A stretch of DNA of 64,000 nt from Lachnospiraceae bacterium (GTDB lineage Bacteria; Bacillota; Clostridia; Lachnospirales; Lachnospiraceae). A model generated the notes under the pieces. It was not told the origin of the DNA. It saw only the letters and a list, made by a program, of their open reading frames with translations, and made no database searches. The DNA lies in the NCBI GenBank assembly GCA_030523275.1, contig JAUNIX010000008.1:1-64000 (forward strand), written 5' to 3'. The position numbers and the translations under genes are program-made. Shown piece after piece: positions 44,749 to 55,373 of the stretch (positions are counted from its first letter, which is position 1; the number at the start of each line of letters is the position of its first letter).

Positions 44749-46041
44749 TTAATTTTTTCTTATCGAAAGGGAAATTAATTCTTTCTCTACATTTCTCTGC
44801 AATGATTTCATAATTCCAAATTTCGCATGATAATAGGTAAGACCTCCTTGAAAATAAACCGCATATGGCGGTTTGATCGGAGCATCTGCACTTAATTCAA
44901 TGGAAGATCCTGATACGAAGGCCCCGGCTGCCATAATAACGTCACTATCGTATCCGGGCATCGGCCACGGTTCCGGTACTACATGCGCATCGACAGGAGC
45001 GGCTGACTGAATTCCTTCACAAAAGGCGATCACCATCTCTGGATTACCAAACTCAACTGCCTGGATAATATCATGGCGAGACTCTATTCCATTTGGAACC
45101 ACTTTAAATCCCAGTTTTTCGTATACATTTGCAGCAAAAATTGCACCTTTTAAGGCCGCATTGACAACTGTCGGCGCCATAAATAACCCCTGGATAAATT
45201 TTTCATTTACACCTAAGGTAGCTCCTACTTCTTTCCCTAATCCTGGTGTAGTTAAGCGGTACGCTGCATTTTCTACACATTCTTTTGTACCACAAATATA
45301 TCCACCGATTGGAGCTAATCCGCCACCCGGATTTTTAATCAGGGAACCGACAACCATATCTGCACCGACATCACTTGGTTCACATATTTCTACGAACTCT
45401 CCATAACAGTTATCTACCATGCAAATGACATCCGGTTTGATCGACTTAACAAAAGAAATCAATTCTCCAATACGCTTAACGGACAAAGTTGGTCTTGTCG
45501 CATACCCTTTTGAGCGCTGGATCGTTACTAATTTTGTGCGCTCGTTAATTGCATTTTTAATACCATCAAAATCAAAAGATCCATCTTCTAGCAAATCTAC
45601 CTGTGCATAGGTAACTCCATATTCTGCCAATGATCCCTTAGAAGGTCGGATTCCGATTACTTCCTCCAATGTGTCATATGGTTTACCGACAGGAGATAAA
45701 ATCTCATCTCCTGGACGCACATTTGCTGCCAGTGCAATCCCAAGAGCATGGGTTCCACAAGTAATCTGCGGTCTTACCAGAGCATCTTCTGTATGAAAAA
45801 CATCCGCATAAATTGCTTCTAATGTTTCTCGCCCAATGTCATTATAGCCATATCCAGTTGTTGCCCCTAAATGTGCCTCACTTAATTGATTTTTCTGCAT
45901 TGCAGTTAATACTTTTAACTGATTATATTCTGTTATTTCATCTATTTTTTGAAATCTTTCTTTGAGTCCCTTTTCTATTTCTGTACAAAATTCATAAACC
46001 TCTGTACTAATTCCTAATTGGTCATAATACTGTTTTAGCAT
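44749..46041 (-). CDS. PLP-dependent YnbB-like protein (aluminium resistance/methionine gamma-lyase family)
   Basis: The 430-residue fold-type I PLP enzyme has RPQITCGTHALGIAL, VCMVDNCYGEFVE and the lysine site GSLIKNPGGGLAPIGGYI. It matches the YnbB family, often labelled aluminium resistance protein; the real substrate is unproven. Its start overlaps the miaA end by 7 bp. In B. subtilis ynbB lies near miaA and hfq. Confidence 0.92.
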   Translation of the reverse strand: MLKQYYDQLGISTEVYEFCTEIEKGLKERFQKIDEITEYNQLKVLTAMQKNQLSEAHLGATTGYGYNDIGRETLEAIYADVFHTEDALVRPQITCGTHALGIALAANVRPGDEILSPVGKPYDTLEEVIGIRPSKGSLAEYGVTYAQVDLLEDGSFDFDGIKNAINERTKLVTIQRSKGYATRPTLSVKRIGELISFVKSIKPDVICMVDNCYGEFVEICEPSDVGADMVVGSLIKNPGGGLAPIGGYICGTKECVENAAYRLTTPGLGKEVGATLGVNEKFIQGLFMAPTVVNAALKGAIFAANVYEKLGFKVVPNGIESRHDIIQAVEFGNPEMVIAFCEGIQSAAPVDAHVVPEPWPMPGYDSDVIMAAGAFVSGSSIELSADAPIKPPYAVYFQGGLTYYHAKFGIMKSLQRNVEKELISLSIRKN

Positions 46042-46976
46042 AAAATTCCTCTTTCCCGAATGATTGACAACATATAAGTCAGAATTTCATCTTCATCCGC
46101 AAATTTTTGTTTTTCTATCATAATGACATCCCGCTCTCTACCAAACCAGGTAAGCTGGCGTTTTGCAAAATGTCTTGTATCTCTTTTTAAAATATAGATT
46201 GCTTCTTCCTGCGATATTTCTCCATCCAAATATTGTAAGATTTCTTTATAACCAAGTCCCTGCATTGAAACAAGATTTCGTCCATACCCTTCTTCTTTTA
46301 ACTGTTGCACTTCTTTTAAAAGACCTCGCTCCATCATCACGTCTACGCGACGATTAATTCGGTCATATAAAATACTTCTTTCATGTGTTAATACAAAATA
46401 AGCAAAATTATATGGAGATTTTCTTTGTCTCTCTTTTTCATTATGCTCTGAAATCGGTTCTCCTGTTTCTTTGTAGTATTCTAATGCACGGATCACTCTC
46501 TTCACATTATTTTCATGAATGGCTGCTGCTCCTTTTGGATCCACCTTAGCAAGCATTTGATGTAAAACACGATTTCCCTGCTGTTTTGCAATAAGCTTTA
46601 ACTCTTCTCGATATGTATCATCTTTCTTCGTATCCGAAAACTGAATATCATATAAAAGAGCCTGAATATAAAACCCGGTTCCCCCTACAATGATCGGAAT
46701 TTGCCCTTTCGCATAAATCTTTTCCAATGCTTCTTTTGCCATTGTTTGAAAACGGGCAACATTAAATTCTTCTTTTGGATCTAAAATATCTACAAGATAA
46801 TGATCTACACCATCCATCTCTTCCGGCATAATCTTCGCCGTACCAATATCCATTTTTTTATAAACCTGCATAGAATCTGCTGAAATGACAGCTCCATGGA
46901 CCGCTTTCGCAAGTTTGATCGATAAATTGGTCTTACCTGCGGCTGTCGGACCTGTTAATACGATCATTGGCTTCAT
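46035..46976 (-). CDS. miaA: tRNA dimethylallyltransferase MiaA
   Basis: Adds the isopentenyl group to A37 of tRNAs reading U-starting codons. The 313-residue protein has the P-loop GPTAAGKTNLS, the SADSMQVYKKMDIGTAK segment and a C-terminal tRNA-binding region ending near RHFAKRQLTWF. Its product is the substrate of MiaB, encoded upstream in the same operon. Confidence 0.97.
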   Translation of the reverse strand: MKPMIVLTGPTAAGKTNLSIKLAKAVHGAVISADSMQVYKKMDIGTAKIMPEEMDGVDHYLVDILDPKEEFNVARFQTMAKEALEKIYAKGQIPIIVGGTGFYIQALLYDIQFSDTKKDDTYREELKLIAKQQGNRVLHQMLAKVDPKGAAAIHENNVKRVIRALEYYKETGEPISEHNEKERQRKSPYNFAYFVLTHERSILYDRINRRVDVMMERGLLKEVQQLKEEGYGRNLVSMQGLGYKEILQYLDGEISQEEAIYILKRDTRHFAKRQLTWFGRERDVIMIEKQKFADEDEILTYMLSIIRERGILC

Positions 46977-46997
46977 ATGATCTCCCTTTCTGATATA

Positions 46998-48932
46998 TTA
47001 TACAATTCGTTTAAATTTCTTTTCAATTTCTGTTTTTGTCATGGAAATCATCGTCGGTCTTCCATGAGGACAGGTATACGGATTTTCACAATTCATCAAG
47101 TCGTCTAACAAATGTTCCACTTCAAGTCGACTGATTCTTTGATTCCCCTTAACTGCGGCCTTACAAGACATCGAGGCAATTTTATCTGTAATGACATCCA
47201 TATCTGTCATTACACCTTCCTCGATTACCGAATCTAGCAATTCAATAAAAACTTCCTGTTCTTCAAGACCATATAAGTTTGCCGGCACTGCGCGAATGCA
47301 ATATTCACGACCACCAAATTCCTCGACAACAAATCCTAATCTTTCAAATGCCGCCTGGTATTGTTTCAAAGTGTCTGCCTCTTTCATAGATAAACTAAGA
47401 ATCAAAGGTGGAGCAAGCTGCTGACTATAAATCTCTTTCTTTTTTAACGAAGAGATCAATTTTTCATAGTTTACCTTTTCATGGGCTGCATGCTGATCCA
47501 TAATATAAAATTTATCTTCCATCTCCATAAGCCAATACGTCGCAAACAATTGTCCAATCACTGTGAATTTCGGTTTTAATTGTTCTTTGATCTCGGGCTC
47601 ATCGATCAACGAAATCTGCTTCTCATTGCTTGTCTGATACAAAGGTATTTCCTCTACGGAACGCATCTGCGTACGGATTTCTTCTTTAATTTCATTTTTT
47701 ATATTATGATTTTCACCTTGTTTTGTATCTTCCTCTGCCTTCTTTGTTCGTGAAGCAGAAATCGGCTTGGAAGGAATCAACGCATCAATTTCCTGTTTTG
47801 ACTGTGCTCCAAGATGGGCCGTCCGAATCGCCTGTTTTCGACGCAAAATTTCAAATGGTTCTGGCACTGATTCTTTTTTTACCGAACTCTCTTTTTTCAT
47901 TTTCTGATTCTCTAGTTTTACATTTGGAATCAAATTTTTCTGTTGCAATGCTTGTCTTACTGCATCATAAATCACTCGATATAAGATTTCACCATCTGAA
48001 AATCGAACTTCCATTTTCGTTGGATGAACGTTAACATCCAATGATGTTTGTGGAACAGTGATCATCAATGTCGTAAATGGGTATTTATGTACCATATTAT
48101 AGGTTTTATATGCATCTTCAATTGCACGGCTGATAATTGCATTTTTAATGTATCTGCCATTGACAAAGTAATTCTCATAGCCACGATTTCCACGGGAAAT
48201 CATTGGTTTTCCAATATAACCACGAACGGTCATATTATTTGTATCAGATGTGCACTCCAGCAGATTTTTGGCAATATCTCTGCCATATATATGATAAATT
48301 ACATCTTTTAAATTACCATTTCCCGGCGTTGCCAACTTATTCTGATGATTATGAACAAATTTAAAAGAAATCTCCGGATGACTCATAGAAAGCTGACGAA
48401 TCATTGCTTCAATATAAGAAGCCTCTGTCATTGCCGTTTTTAAAAATTTTCTTCTTGCCGGCACATTGTAAAATAAGTTTCGAACAATAAAAGTTGTCCC
48501 CTCAGGACAGCCGATTTCTTCCATTGCAGTCTCTTTTCCACCTTGAATCTCATAACGGGTACCGGACAGACTATCTGCCGTTTTACTAATCAATTCCACC
48601 TGCCCAACAGCCGCGATACTGGATAATGCCTCACCACGAAATCCCAAAGAGGAGACATTTAGCAAATCATTGACATTCCGAATCTTACTCGTCGCATGTC
48701 GTAAAAAAGCGGTTGGTATCTGTTCTTTTTCAATGCCAATACCATTGTCCGTAACACGAATAAATTTAATGCCGCCTTCTTTGATTTCAATGGTAATTGC
48801 ATTCGCTTTGGCATCAATTGCGTTTTCCACAAGTTCTTTGACCACTGATGAAGGACGCTCTACCACCTCCCCAGCGGCAATATTATCTATGGTATATTGA
48901 TCTAATACTTTTATTTCTGGCAAATCACTCAC
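46998..48932 (-). CDS. mutL: DNA mismatch repair endonuclease MutL
   Basis: The 644-residue protein has a GHKL ATPase domain (ELVENAIDA, DNGIGI, GFRGEAL), a flexible Lys/Glu-rich linker (about 340-440), and a C-terminal endonuclease domain. That domain has the DQHAAHEKVNYE motif, SCKAAVKGN and CPHGRPT. It is therefore a nicking-type MutL, as expected in an organism without MutH. It begins directly after the mutS stop codon. Confidence 0.97.
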   Translation of the reverse strand: MSDLPEIKVLDQYTIDNIAAGEVVERPSSVVKELVENAIDAKANAITIEIKEGGIKFIRVTDNGIGIEKEQIPTAFLRHATSKIRNVNDLLNVSSLGFRGEALSSIAAVGQVELISKTADSLSGTRYEIQGGKETAMEEIGCPEGTTFIVRNLFYNVPARRKFLKTAMTEASYIEAMIRQLSMSHPEISFKFVHNHQNKLATPGNGNLKDVIYHIYGRDIAKNLLECTSDTNNMTVRGYIGKPMISRGNRGYENYFVNGRYIKNAIISRAIEDAYKTYNMVHKYPFTTLMITVPQTSLDVNVHPTKMEVRFSDGEILYRVIYDAVRQALQQKNLIPNVKLENQKMKKESSVKKESVPEPFEILRRKQAIRTAHLGAQSKQEIDALIPSKPISASRTKKAEEDTKQGENHNIKNEIKEEIRTQMRSVEEIPLYQTSNEKQISLIDEPEIKEQLKPKFTVIGQLFATYWLMEMEDKFYIMDQHAAHEKVNYEKLISSLKKKEIYSQQLAPPLILSLSMKEADTLKQYQAAFERLGFVVEEFGGREYCIRAVPANLYGLEEQEVFIELLDSVIEEGVMTDMDVITDKIASMSCKAAVKGNQRISRLEVEHLLDDLMNCENPYTCPHGRPTMISMTKTEIEKKFKRIV

Positions 48933-51548
48933 CTACATTCTTGCTTTTTCCTGTAATTCAAACAAATAGTTCATTGCTTCGATCGGTGTCATATTGGATA
49001 AATCAATATCTTTCAATTCTAAAATGACCGGATGCGGCTGGTTTGCCGGCTCAATCTGATCAAAAAAAGACAATTGCTGTGCATCTTCTACATATCCATC
49101 CATTTTTCTTGCCTGATTTAAAAGATCATTTTCATTTAACTGCTGAGCAATCTCTTTTGCTCGCTGAATCACTGCATCAGGGACTCCAGCAAGCTTTGCG
49201 ACCTGGATACCATAACTTTTATTGGCCCCTCCCTTCACAATTTTGCGAAGAAATACAATGTCGTCGCCCTGTTCTTTAACTGCAATACAGTAATTATTGA
49301 CACCGGGAATCTTATCTTCTAATTCTGTTAATTCATGGTAATGAGTCGCAAATAATGTTTTTGCTCCTAAAAGCTTTACATTACTGATGTACTCGACAAC
49401 TGCCCAGGCAATGCTAAGTCCGTCAAATGTACTCGTTCCTCGACCAATTTCATCTAAGATCAACAAACTATTCTTGGTTGCATTGCGCAAAATATTGGCC
49501 ACTTCACTCATTTCTACCATAAAGGTACTCTGACCTGATGCGAGATCATCAGAAGCGCCGACCCTCGTAAAAATGCGATCCACTAAACCGATTCTTGCAG
49601 ACTTTGCCGGTACAAAAGAACCAATCTGCGCCATCAAAACAATCAATGCTGTCTGGCGCATATACGTTGACTTTCCAGCCATATTAGGTCCTGTAATGAT
49701 CGAAATGCGATTTTTACGATTATCAAGAAATGTGTCATTGGCAACAAACAATTCACTCGTAATCATTTTTTCAACGACCGGGTGACGACCATCTTTGATA
49801 TCGATAACCCCTTTTTTATTCAGTGTAGGTCTGACATATCCATTTTGTTCCGCCACATAAGCCAAAGAAGCCATTACATCGAGTTTCGCAATCGCATTTG
49901 CCGTCTTTTGTACCCGTTCCATCTCAGCAGCCAGGGTCTCCCTGATTTCGACATAGGTTTCATATTCCAGGGCATACAATTTATCCTCAGCACCAAGAAT
50001 CGTATCTGCAAGTGTATCCAATTCTTCTGTCGTATAACGTTCTGCATTTGCCAATGTTTGCTTACGCACATAGTGTTCCGGTACTAAATCCTTATAGGAA
50101 TTGGTTACTTCTATATAATAGCTAAATACCTTATTATATTTAATACGTAGTTTGGGAATTCCAGTTGCCTGACGTTCTCGTTCTTCTAACTCTGCCAACC
50201 ATTGTTTCCCTTCGGTTTTTGCATGTTTTAACCGATCGATTTCTTCGCTAAAACCTTCTTTGATCACACCACCTTCCTTGATCTGAATCGGTGGTTCTTC
50301 AATAATCGCAGCTTCTAAAAGTACGTATAAATCTTCTAAGGTATCCAATTCTTCATAGATTTCTGCAAGTAACCCTTTATCATAATCCTGTAACAACATT
50401 TTAATCGATGGAATCAAAGAAAGAGATGACTTAAAAGCAATCAAATCTCTCGGATTTGCAGAACGATAACTCACTTTCGTCATCAATCGCTCCAAATCAT
50501 AAATTGGATTTAAATATTCTCTTAATTCTTCACGTGTGATTACGGAATGATTGAGCGCAGAAATTGCATCATAACGTGCTTCAATCGCACTTTTTCTGAC
50601 AAGAGGCTGTTCGATATAGCTCCGCAGCAATCTGGCTCCCATCGCTGTTTTCGTTTTATCAAGCACCCACAAAAGCGACCCTTTTTTCTGCTTCTCACGC
50701 ATCGTTTCACAAAGTTCCAAATTTCTACGACTGGCACTATCGATTAACATATAATCCGATGTAATATATGGAATAATCTTCGTCAAATGCTCAAGAGAAT
50801 GTTTCTGCGTTTCGTTTAAATAACAAAGTAACGCTCCTGTCGCCACAATACACAACGGAAAATCTAAAATTCCCAATCCATCCAATGTTTGTACATGGAA
50901 TTGATCTTTTATCACTTTAATGCCATTTTCTTCATCAAAATAATAATTGTCTACAGTCGAAATGCTGATATGCAATTTATCTTTTAAAAATGCAAAATCC
51001 ATACCACTGATCAAGAGAGCATCATTACAAATAATCTCTGCCGGTGTAAATTTAAAAATCTCATCCTGTAATTTCCCTAGATCATCAATGGTTGTCGTTC
51101 GAAAATCACCGGTTGTAATATCAACAAAGGAAACACCAAATTCACCATCTCCACCGTAAATACACATCAAATAATTATTTTTTGTCTCATCAAGGTTTTG
51201 TGTCGAAATATTGGTTCCCGGTGTGACAATTCGTACCACCTCACGTTTTACGATACCCTTTGCCGATTTAGGATCTTCCACCTGCTCACATATGCCAACT
51301 TTATACCCTTTTTCAACCAATTTATTCAAATAAGCGTCACAGGCATGATAAGGTACTCCACACATTGGCGCCCGTTCTTCCTGACCACAATTCTTTCCCG
51401 TCAATGTAATTTCCAGTTCCTTTGATGCAATCAAAGCATCTTCAAAAAACATTTCATAGAAATCTCCCAAACGGTAAAATAAAATACAATCTTTATTTTG
51501 TTCTTTTATCTTTAGATATTGCTCCATCATAGGAGTAAATTTCGCCAT
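48933..51548 (-). CDS. mutS: DNA mismatch repair protein MutS
   Basis: The 871-residue mismatch sensor has the N-terminal mismatch-binding GDFYEMF motif (Phe-x-Glu), central clamp and lever domains, and the ATPase with GPNMAGKSTYMRQ, DEIGRGTSTFDG and FATHYHELTE. It starts 5 bases past miaB, giving a miaB-mutS-mutL-miaA order. Confidence 0.98.
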   Translation of the reverse strand: MAKFTPMMEQYLKIKEQNKDCILFYRLGDFYEMFFEDALIASKELEITLTGKNCGQEERAPMCGVPYHACDAYLNKLVEKGYKVGICEQVEDPKSAKGIVKREVVRIVTPGTNISTQNLDETKNNYLMCIYGGDGEFGVSFVDITTGDFRTTTIDDLGKLQDEIFKFTPAEIICNDALLISGMDFAFLKDKLHISISTVDNYYFDEENGIKVIKDQFHVQTLDGLGILDFPLCIVATGALLCYLNETQKHSLEHLTKIIPYITSDYMLIDSASRRNLELCETMREKQKKGSLLWVLDKTKTAMGARLLRSYIEQPLVRKSAIEARYDAISALNHSVITREELREYLNPIYDLERLMTKVSYRSANPRDLIAFKSSLSLIPSIKMLLQDYDKGLLAEIYEELDTLEDLYVLLEAAIIEEPPIQIKEGGVIKEGFSEEIDRLKHAKTEGKQWLAELEERERQATGIPKLRIKYNKVFSYYIEVTNSYKDLVPEHYVRKQTLANAERYTTEELDTLADTILGAEDKLYALEYETYVEIRETLAAEMERVQKTANAIAKLDVMASLAYVAEQNGYVRPTLNKKGVIDIKDGRHPVVEKMITSELFVANDTFLDNRKNRISIITGPNMAGKSTYMRQTALIVLMAQIGSFVPAKSARIGLVDRIFTRVGASDDLASGQSTFMVEMSEVANILRNATKNSLLILDEIGRGTSTFDGLSIAWAVVEYISNVKLLGAKTLFATHYHELTELEDKIPGVNNYCIAVKEQGDDIVFLRKIVKGGANKSYGIQVAKLAGVPDAVIQRAKEIAQQLNENDLLNQARKMDGYVEDAQQLSFFDQIEPANQPHPVILELKDIDLSNMTPIEAMNYLFELQEKARM

Positions 51549-51553
51549 TGATT

Positions 51554-52975
51554 TTAAGCCTCCTGTGCTCTTTCTCCAATATAATAGAATCCTTTTGCTT
51601 CTTTTAAAACAACCGGAACAATTTTTCCAATCAATTCTTCTCCTCCTGGAAAATGAACCAGAACATTATTTGTCAATCTTCCTGTGACCATACTATCATC
51701 ATGGTCATTAACACCTTCCACCAAAACTTCCATCGTCTGGCCAACATAACGATTGATATTTTTCTTTGATGACTCCCCTACAACTTTTAATAATCGACGA
51801 AAACGATCTTTAATGACATCTTCCGGTACTTGGTTATCCATTGTAGCCGCTGGTGTCCCTGTTCGTTTCGAATAAATGAAAGTGTAACAACTGTCATAGT
51901 TTACTTTCTTAACTACATCAACGGTTTCCAAAAAGTCTTCTTCCGTTTCCCCAGGAAATCCGACAATAATATCCGTCGTGAAAGAAACATTCGGTACTTT
52001 CGCACGAATTTTCTCAACCAATGCCAAATATTGTTCTTTTGTATAATGACGATTCATCTTTCGTAAAATTTCAGAACTTCCGGACTGCACTGGCAAGTGT
52101 ACGTGATTGCATACTTTTTCGGATGTCGCCAACACCTCGATCAGATCATCCGATAAATCTTTTGGATGTGGTGTCATAAATCGAATTCGCTCTAATCCTT
52201 CAATCTTTTCAATTTCGCGGAGCAATTGCGCAAATGTCATTGGCTCTTCTAAATTTTTCCCATATGAATTTACATTTTGTCCAAGCAGCATAACTTCAAT
52301 GACTCCATCAGCCACTAAATTTTCAATTTCTCTTACAATATCTTTTGGATTACGGCTCCTCTCCCTACCACGAACATACGGAACAATACAATAACTGCAA
52401 AAATTATTGCATCCATACATAATATTGACACCGCATTTAAAGCGAAATTTCCGTTCACTTGGCAAATCTTCGACAATCTGATCTGTATCCTGCCAAATAT
52501 CTACAATCATACTCCTAGAATCTACACACTGTTTCATCAGCTCCGCAAGCTTAAAAATATTATGCGTACCAAAGATCAGATCGACAAACTTATAACTTTC
52601 CTGTATCTTTTGCACAACTAATTTTTCCTGCATCATACAGCCACATAAACCGATCAGCATATGTGGATTCTTTTGTTTGATCTTCTTTAAATGTCCCAAA
52701 TGTCCATATACTTTTAAATTGGCATTTTCTCGGACTGTACAAGTATTAAACAACACAAAATCAGCATTCTCATCTTCCGTTTCGACATAACCCATTTCTT
52801 CCAAAATTCCTAATAACTTTTCAGAATCCTTCGCATTCATCTGACATCCGAATGTTGTGATATGACATGTCAATGGTCTTCCCATTTTTTCGCTCTGCAG
52901 CTTGACCCATTCTTTCATCTGAGCCATGTATTCATATTGTTTATGACTTTCTGTTTTGTATAATAAATCTTCCAT
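51554..52975 (-). CDS. miaB: tRNA-2-methylthio-N6-dimethylallyladenosine synthase MiaB
   Basis: Radical SAM methylthiotransferase acting on isopentenylated A37. The 473-residue protein has an N-terminal UPF0004 domain (TFGCQMNAKDSEKL), the radical cluster motif CNNFCSYCIVPYVRG and a C-terminal TRAM domain. It is the first gene of the operon, with a strong promoter at 53034-53062. Confidence 0.97.
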   Translation of the reverse strand: MEDLLYKTESHKQYEYMAQMKEWVKLQSEKMGRPLTCHITTFGCQMNAKDSEKLLGILEEMGYVETEDENADFVLFNTCTVRENANLKVYGHLGHLKKIKQKNPHMLIGLCGCMMQEKLVVQKIQESYKFVDLIFGTHNIFKLAELMKQCVDSRSMIVDIWQDTDQIVEDLPSERKFRFKCGVNIMYGCNNFCSYCIVPYVRGRERSRNPKDIVREIENLVADGVIEVMLLGQNVNSYGKNLEEPMTFAQLLREIEKIEGLERIRFMTPHPKDLSDDLIEVLATSEKVCNHVHLPVQSGSSEILRKMNRHYTKEQYLALVEKIRAKVPNVSFTTDIIVGFPGETEEDFLETVDVVKKVNYDSCYTFIYSKRTGTPAATMDNQVPEDVIKDRFRRLLKVVGESSKKNINRYVGQTMEVLVEGVNDHDDSMVTGRLTNNVLVHFPGGEELIGKIVPVVLKEAKGFYYIGERAQEA

Positions 52976-53033
52976 CTTTCAATCTCCTGTATGTAAATTA
53001 TCAATAGAACTTAATAATGTGCAGATAGATTTA

Positions 53034-53062
53034 ATTATAGCAACGAAAATAGAAATTGGCAA
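53034..53062 (-). promoter_or_regulatory. miaB-mutS-mutL-miaA operon promoter
   Basis: Minus-strand TTGCCA (53057-53062), 17-bp spacer, TGC-TATAAT extended -10 (53034-53039). Confidence 0.85.
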
Positions 53063-53073
53063 CTCATGAAATA

Positions 53074-53120
53074 TAAAAAGGGGCATTCCCAAGTTAAAAT
53101 AACTTAAGGAATGCCCCTTT
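53074..53120 (-). terminator. terminator of the beta-helix protein operon
   Basis: AAAGGGGCATTCC and GGAATGCCCCTTT form a 13-bp stem, with AAGTT/AACTT inside. T-rich sequence lies at either end. It lies 12 bases past the stop at 53132. Confidence 0.92.
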
Positions 53121-53131
53121 AATATCTCTAT

Positions 53132-55354
53132 CTAATTTTGATCAAATTCCGTCGTAGGTAAAGATGTTTCTGAAGTTTCTTCTGTTGTTGATTCCGTTGT
53201 TGTATCAGCAGCAGTAGTTGGCTCAACCTCTGTCGTCTGCTGTGTCTGTGTACTGCTCTCTTCCGTCGTTGGTACCGCTTCTGTATTCATGACATCTTCT
53301 TGTTCCATTGGTGATGCCTTTGTTTTTGCCTTGAAGAATTTTGCTTTATACGCTTTTAAAATCGCAGTCCAGTTAATATTCGCTTCGCAGTCATGATACG
53401 TTTTATTTCCCGCAACATAGCGCGCTTTCGTACCACTATAAGAACATTTTGCTTTTGTAATTGGATTATTCTGATACAAGTCTTCTAAAATAAACCAATT
53501 GCACCCAGAATCAATATTTTTATAGGTGTTTTCTTGCATAATTTTTCTTATATTTTCTTTATAATGACTTTCAAATGACTTGCTGTTTTTTACCTTACCA
53601 AAATAAGATGGTTCATACTGGGATCCTCCTCCTGTATTGATCACATTAAAGACACCCACTCCTACACGACATTTTGAAAACGAATTATTATAAATATTAA
53701 AATTATACCCACCAAAGATGGAAATCATGCATTGTAATTTGAGCGAAGAACTTGGCGCAATATTAAGCTTTTCTGAACCCGGATTTACTTCATCTTTATG
53801 ATGTGTATGATCCTGGATAGAGTTGTAACACTGGCTAAATGTATTATTATAAACTTTAACGTTTGACCAGTTACATGCCTCAATCGCATTTGCTCCTGCT
53901 TTCGTAAATTTATTATCATGAATTTTTATATTTGTATTATAAACCTGATTATCCCATTTCTTTGTTGAAGAATTATATTTTGCAGTATATTTATGTCCAC
54001 CAACTCCACGAATAAAATTTGTAAAAGTACAATTTTTTATTTCCACACCGTCACATGGAGTATAATCATGATATGCCCACGGATTACTATATCCGGCATA
54101 GTTCGGATCACAACAGTCAATGTTGATACATTCTTTATCATTTACCTTATGTTTTTTTCCATTCGCAACATTTCCTTTATTGGAATCGGTTGTCGTGTAA
54201 TCATCTGTAAAAGTACATCTTTGCACTAATACATTTTTGGACGAATTCAACTCAATAAAATGGTTACCGTCCATATTCTTAAATTGGATATCCTGAATGG
54301 TCAGACCATTACAATGTCCAACAGAAATTCCCAAAGTAAAGAATAATTTATTATTATCAATAACTGATTTTCCGCCTTTAGCTCCTTTGAATACGACTTT
54401 CTTAGAGCCATTGTAACCTTTGACAGCCGCCGGGTATGTCCACGTTTTTTCATATTTATCAAAATATGTCGGATTTGCTTGTTGATTCGCTACTTTTTGA
54501 ACAATCGATGGAGGAACTACAAAGAACATAGCATTTTGATAGGTAAGTTTACTACTTCCTGTACTCCATGATTTCTTGATTACAACACCATCACTTAACT
54601 GAATGGTGACATTGGAAGGAACATTTACTGATTTAACAAGTGTATAAGTTCCTTTTTTCAGAACAATAGTTCCACCACCTTCGGCTTCAAATTTAGACAT
54701 ATACGAGCGAAGCGTATACATATTTCTTGTTTTAGAACTATAATAATAGTTATTATTATTGTTGCCCTGCATATATTTTCCATTGAATGGCGCCGTTGTT
54801 GGAGTAATCGTAATTTTTGCTTTTTTTGCCAATACCTTTACGGTACATGTATAGTTTTTCTTATTGATCGTTGCAGTAATTTTACAAGAACCGGCTTTCA
54901 CACCAGTCACCTGACCAGAAGATGTTACTTTCGCAATCTTTTTATTGCTCGTTTTCCAAGTTGCCTTACTGTTGACAGGTACACGGATTTTAACAGTATT
55001 TGCACTACCCACTCCAATGTTCAAGCTTGTATATGATATTTTATTTTTAAATACAAACACTTTACATTTGTATGATTTGCTTCCTAATTTCGCAGTAATA
55101 TTTACCGTTCCTGCTTTACTTTTAGTGGTTACCTTTCCTTTTGAGTTTACAGTTGCAATGGAGGTATCATCCGAACTCCATTTCGGCGTACTTTTCGTAT
55201 TCTTCAATTTTAATGTATAAGATTGTTTGTAATTTAATGCAAATGAAGATTTGCTCAAATAAACGCTAGCTGCTTCAACATTCGATATATCGGCTAACAA
55301 AAATCCTCCCATTAAAATCATAAAACACATTAGAAATTTAAAATACTTTTTCAT
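53132..55354 (-). CDS. secreted Ig-like (Big_2) and parallel beta-helix protein A
   Basis: The 740-residue protein has a signal peptide (cut near VEAAS, residues 27-31), two Lys-rich bacterial Ig-like repeats (about 30-100 and 105-175, each with W-x-S/T-S-(D/N) and G-x-V-T cores) and a right-handed beta-helix (about 200-620). The Thr/Glu/Ser-rich tail (about 690-740) has no LPXTG signal. HFIELNSSKNVLVQRCTF and the INID...HDYT...GGHKY stretch are shared with the paralogue at 56214-58160. The fold suggests glycan binding or cleavage, but I cannot name a catalytic family. The gene follows the small anchored protein by 19 bp. Confidence 0.8.
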   Translation of the reverse strand: MKKYFKFLMCFMILMGGFLLADISNVEAASVYLSKSSFALNYKQSYTLKLKNTKSTPKWSSDDTSIATVNSKGKVTTKSKAGTVNITAKLGSKSYKCKVFVFKNKISYTSLNIGVGSANTVKIRVPVNSKATWKTSNKKIAKVTSSGQVTGVKAGSCKITATINKKNYTCTVKVLAKKAKITITPTTAPFNGKYMQGNNNNNYYYSSKTRNMYTLRSYMSKFEAEGGGTIVLKKGTYTLVKSVNVPSNVTIQLSDGVVIKKSWSTGSSKLTYQNAMFFVVPPSIVQKVANQQANPTYFDKYEKTWTYPAAVKGYNGSKKVVFKGAKGGKSVIDNNKLFFTLGISVGHCNGLTIQDIQFKNMDGNHFIELNSSKNVLVQRCTFTDDYTTTDSNKGNVANGKKHKVNDKECINIDCCDPNYAGYSNPWAYHDYTPCDGVEIKNCTFTNFIRGVGGHKYTAKYNSSTKKWDNQVYNTNIKIHDNKFTKAGANAIEACNWSNVKVYNNTFSQCYNSIQDHTHHKDEVNPGSEKLNIAPSSSLKLQCMISIFGGYNFNIYNNSFSKCRVGVGVFNVINTGGGSQYEPSYFGKVKNSKSFESHYKENIRKIMQENTYKNIDSGCNWFILEDLYQNNPITKAKCSYSGTKARYVAGNKTYHDCEANINWTAILKAYKAKFFKAKTKASPMEQEDVMNTEAVPTTEESSTQTQQTTEVEPTTAADTTTESTTEETSETSLPTTEFDQN

Positions 55355-55373
55355 TTTTCTTTCCCACTCCTTG

